From: Beijerinckiaceae bacterium
GTDB taxonomy: Bacteria; Pseudomonadota; Alphaproteobacteria; Rhizobiales; Beijerinckiaceae
DNA length: 23,646 nucleotides
Reading direction: 5' to 3'
Assembly: GCA_947380915.1 (NCBI GenBank)
Contig: CANCSY010000026.1
Location: 1 to 23,646, forward strand
Shown here one piece after another: positions 21,976 to 23,646 of this stretch. Below the pieces are notes generated by a model that did not search any database, was not told the origin of the DNA, and saw only the letters and a list, made by a program, of their open reading frames with translations. Every line of letters begins with the position of its first letter. Within the stretch, counting starts at the first letter, position 1. Made by a program: the position numbers and the translations under genes.

Positions 21976-23646
21976 CTAGCCCTCCAGCAGCCCCTGCCGG
22001 GCCGTCTTGGCGAAGATCCAGCGGGCGAAGACGAAGACGATGCCCGCCAGCACCAGCGCGAGGATCCCCGCCACCAGCCCCGTCTCCCACGACACCGCAA
22101 GGCGCGTCGGCAGATAGTTGAGCACCGTGCGCAGCTGGCGCAGTTCCCAGATCAGCTTGGTGATGCCAAAGCCCACCAGCAGGGCCACGCCCCCCCCGAT
22201 GATTAGGCCCACGATGGAGGGCCCCAGCACATTGGGTAGGAAGAAGCGCACCACATCGGCCGGCCCCGCGCCGCGAATGCGCAGCAGGGCTAGGGTGCGC
22301 CGATCCTCCAGATAATTGGCGTAGGCCACCGCATAGATGCCGATGAGCGCCAGCAGGAAGCCGCCCAGCAGGTAGATCTGCACATTCTGCCGCGCCAGAT
22401 AGATATACATGTCGCTGCCCAGCCGCTGCATCTCGGAGGAGATGTCGCGCACATCCAGCGGCTCGACGCCGATCGTTCCCAGGATCCGCTGACGAAGATC
22501 CGCCGCGTCCACGCCCTGCTGCGCCGCCACGGAGACCACGATGCGCGGCACCAGCACATCAAGACCCTCCAGCGCCTTTTCGTTCTGGGCGCCCACCAGA
22601 TAAGGCGCATTGGTGAAGAGGTGGTTGAGATAGTCGACGCGGGCAGCGACGAAGCCCTCGCGGTCGTTGACCGTGCGCAGGGGGACGCCGGGGAGAAAAT
22701 GCAGCGTGCCGCCATAGGGCATGCGCTGCAACTTTCCATCGGTCATGCGGCCCACGGGCATGGGCGCGTCAAAGCCTTTCTTGTAGAAGGCGCCGACGGG
22801 AGCGGAGGCGAGAATGCGGCTCTGGTCCAGCTGCCTCAGCGTGCCGGCGAAGTCGCCGCCCAGCCCCAGGGCGGGTTCTGAATAGGTCGCGTCCAGATGT
22901 CGCCCGGCTTCGGGCAGGAAATAGATCGGAAGACCCGAGAATCCGCGATCGGGCATGAAAAGGCCCTCGACCACCCCTTCCACCAGATAGGAGACCCGGC
23001 GGACGCCTTTCTCAGCCTCGATGCGCGCGATCAGCGGGTCGAGCTTCAGGCGCAGGGCCGCAAGGCGCTCGCGCAAGCCCCCGCGCGCCTGCGCCTCCGC
23101 CGGCATGAGGTCCAGCGCATTGATCGTCAGTTGCAGGTCCGAGCCAAGCTGGATGCGCGCGCCGCGTTCGGTCTTGTTGTCGAAGACCGCGGTCATCACA
23201 GTGGGATAGAGAGCGAGGCTGGCCATAAGCCCCACGATCAGCAGGAAACTCGCCGCGCGATGCCTGCGGATCTGCATATGCTTCACGGCCACGTCCTTGA
23301 GCGGCCCCGCCAGCAGCGAGGCCACAGGCGTCATGAGCGCCGACATCAAAGCCTTGCGCGAGGCGATGAGTGACACCAGCCCATAGATGAAGAAGGGGAA
23401 GGCGACAAAGTCGAGCGCCCGGTCGAGATCCGCCGCCCAGGGCGTCGTGATGAAGGTGGTGAGAGCTGTGTCCAGCACCCATCCCGTCACCTTGGCGCCG
23501 CCAAACAGCAGCGCGAGGAACTGCAGAAAGCCGAAGCGCACCTGCGCGCCATCGAACTCGCCGCCCTCGACGCGGCGCGAGGCCTGCAAGGGCGACACGC
23601 GGGAGGCCTCGCGCACGAAGCGCCGCCCCACCATGAGCGCAATGGC
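21976..23646 (-). CDS. FtsX-type ABC transporter permease (partial, N-terminus outside window)
   Basis: The frame is open to the window edge (the codons before ATG 23634 read AIAL), so the true start lies beyond 23646. The visible ~556 residues include hydrophobic segments (FGFLQFLALLFGGAKVTGW, ALDFVAFPFFIYGLVSLIAS) and AASFLLIVGLMASLALYPTVM. A large periplasmic region of about 230 residues follows, then the three-span FtsX C-terminal domain: NVQIYLLGGFLLALIGIYAVAYANYLEDRRTLALLRIRGA, FFLPNVLGPSIVGLIIGGGVALLVGFG, and GLVAGILALVLAGIVFVFARW. The EDRRTLALLRIRGA cytoplasmic loop is the family's mark and would contact an ATPase. Two FtsX copies are likely in the full-length protein. Substrate unknown; MacB- or lipoprotein-release-type functions are the usual options. 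Confidence 0.88.
   Translation of the reverse strand, partial: AIALMVGRRFVREASRVSPLQASRRVEGGEFDGAQVRFGFLQFLALLFGGAKVTGWVLDTALTTFITTPWAADLDRALDFVAFPFFIYGLVSLIASRKALMSALMTPVASLLAGPLKDVAVKHMQIRRHRAASFLLIVGLMASLALYPTVMTAVFDNKTERGARIQLGSDLQLTINALDLMPAEAQARGGLRERLAALRLKLDPLIARIEAEKGVRRVSYLVEGVVEGLFMPDRGFSGLPIYFLPEAGRHLDATYSEPALGLGGDFAGTLRQLDQSRILASAPVGAFYKKGFDAPMPVGRMTDGKLQRMPYGGTLHFLPGVPLRTVNDREGFVAARVDYLNHLFTNAPYLVGAQNEKALEGLDVLVPRIVVSVAAQQGVDAADLRQRILGTIGVEPLDVRDISSEMQRLGSDMYIYLARQNVQIYLLGGFLLALIGIYAVAYANYLEDRRTLALLRIRGAGPADVVRFFLPNVLGPSIVGLIIGGGVALLVGFGITKLIWELRQLRTVLNYLPTRLAVSWETGLVAGILALVLAGIVFVFARWIFAKTARQGLLEG

Noticed and set aside
1..23646. Mobile element, prophage, defence island or CRISPR
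   Set aside because: No transposase, integrase, tRNA-flanked repeat, direct-repeat array or phage structural gene was seen; the DUF2161 nuclease-like gene has no partner that would make it a defence system.

Overview
The window is dense, high-GC DNA with short intergenic gaps. It carries many periplasmic binding proteins that have no transporter genes beside them, a Tat-exported phosphoesterase, and an MsbA-like exporter. This fits an alphaproteobacterium, probably of the Hyphomicrobiales type. That assignment is an inference from gene content and style; no rRNA or other phylogenetic marker is present. I saw no tRNA, CRISPR array, transposase, integrase or phage gene, so it reads as accessory metabolic chromosome.

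Layout. 1-302: C-terminal end of a surface or calcium-binding-like protein. 303-612: an intergenic stretch holding a candidate small RNA that ends in a clear intrinsic terminator. 613-4313: a small secreted protein, a DUF2161 PD-(D/E)XK protein, a 3-hydroxyisobutyrate-dehydrogenase-family reductase, and a permease split into two translationally coupled halves. 4358-9758: two divergent operons around 6577-6702. Leftward are an enolase-superfamily enzyme and an iron-type ABC binding protein. Rightward are a TIM-barrel isomerase-like protein, a 2-oxoglutarate/Fe(II) oxygenase and a tripartite-tricarboxylate (Bug) binding protein. The shared intergenic region has a good promoter and a perfect CCATTG-T-CAATGG palindrome. 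9919-13278: an ABC exporter facing a Tat-exported calcineurin-like phosphoesterase. 13404-15942: a second Bug receptor, a GST-like protein, and an alpha/beta hydrolase whose nucleophile serine is alanine. 16011-20475: a leftward catabolic cluster of maleate-isomerase/AMDase-family protein, secreted GlcG/HbpS-like protein, LeuC-like and LeuD-like hydro-lyase subunits, and a lyase of the isocitrate lyase/PEP mutase superfamily. 20718-23646: two small proteins, a DUF305 lipoprotein and the C-terminal part of an FtsX-type permease.

The most interesting system is the 16-20.5 kb cluster. An aconitase-superfamily hydro-lyase is coupled by an ATGA overlap to a C-C lyase of the isocitrate lyase superfamily, with a maleate-isomerase-type enzyme upstream. 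The order isomerise, hydrate, cleave has the same logic as the 2,3-dimethylmaleate branch of anaerobic nicotinate fermentation (methylitaconate isomerase, DmdAB, dimethylmalate lyase). Several active-site motifs depart from leucine biosynthesis and from standard methylisocitrate lyase. I therefore infer a catabolic route for a substituted maleate/malate-type dicarboxylate, possibly captured by the Bug receptors nearby. The substrate cannot be read from sequence. No transcriptional regulator lies inside the window, so control must come from elsewhere.
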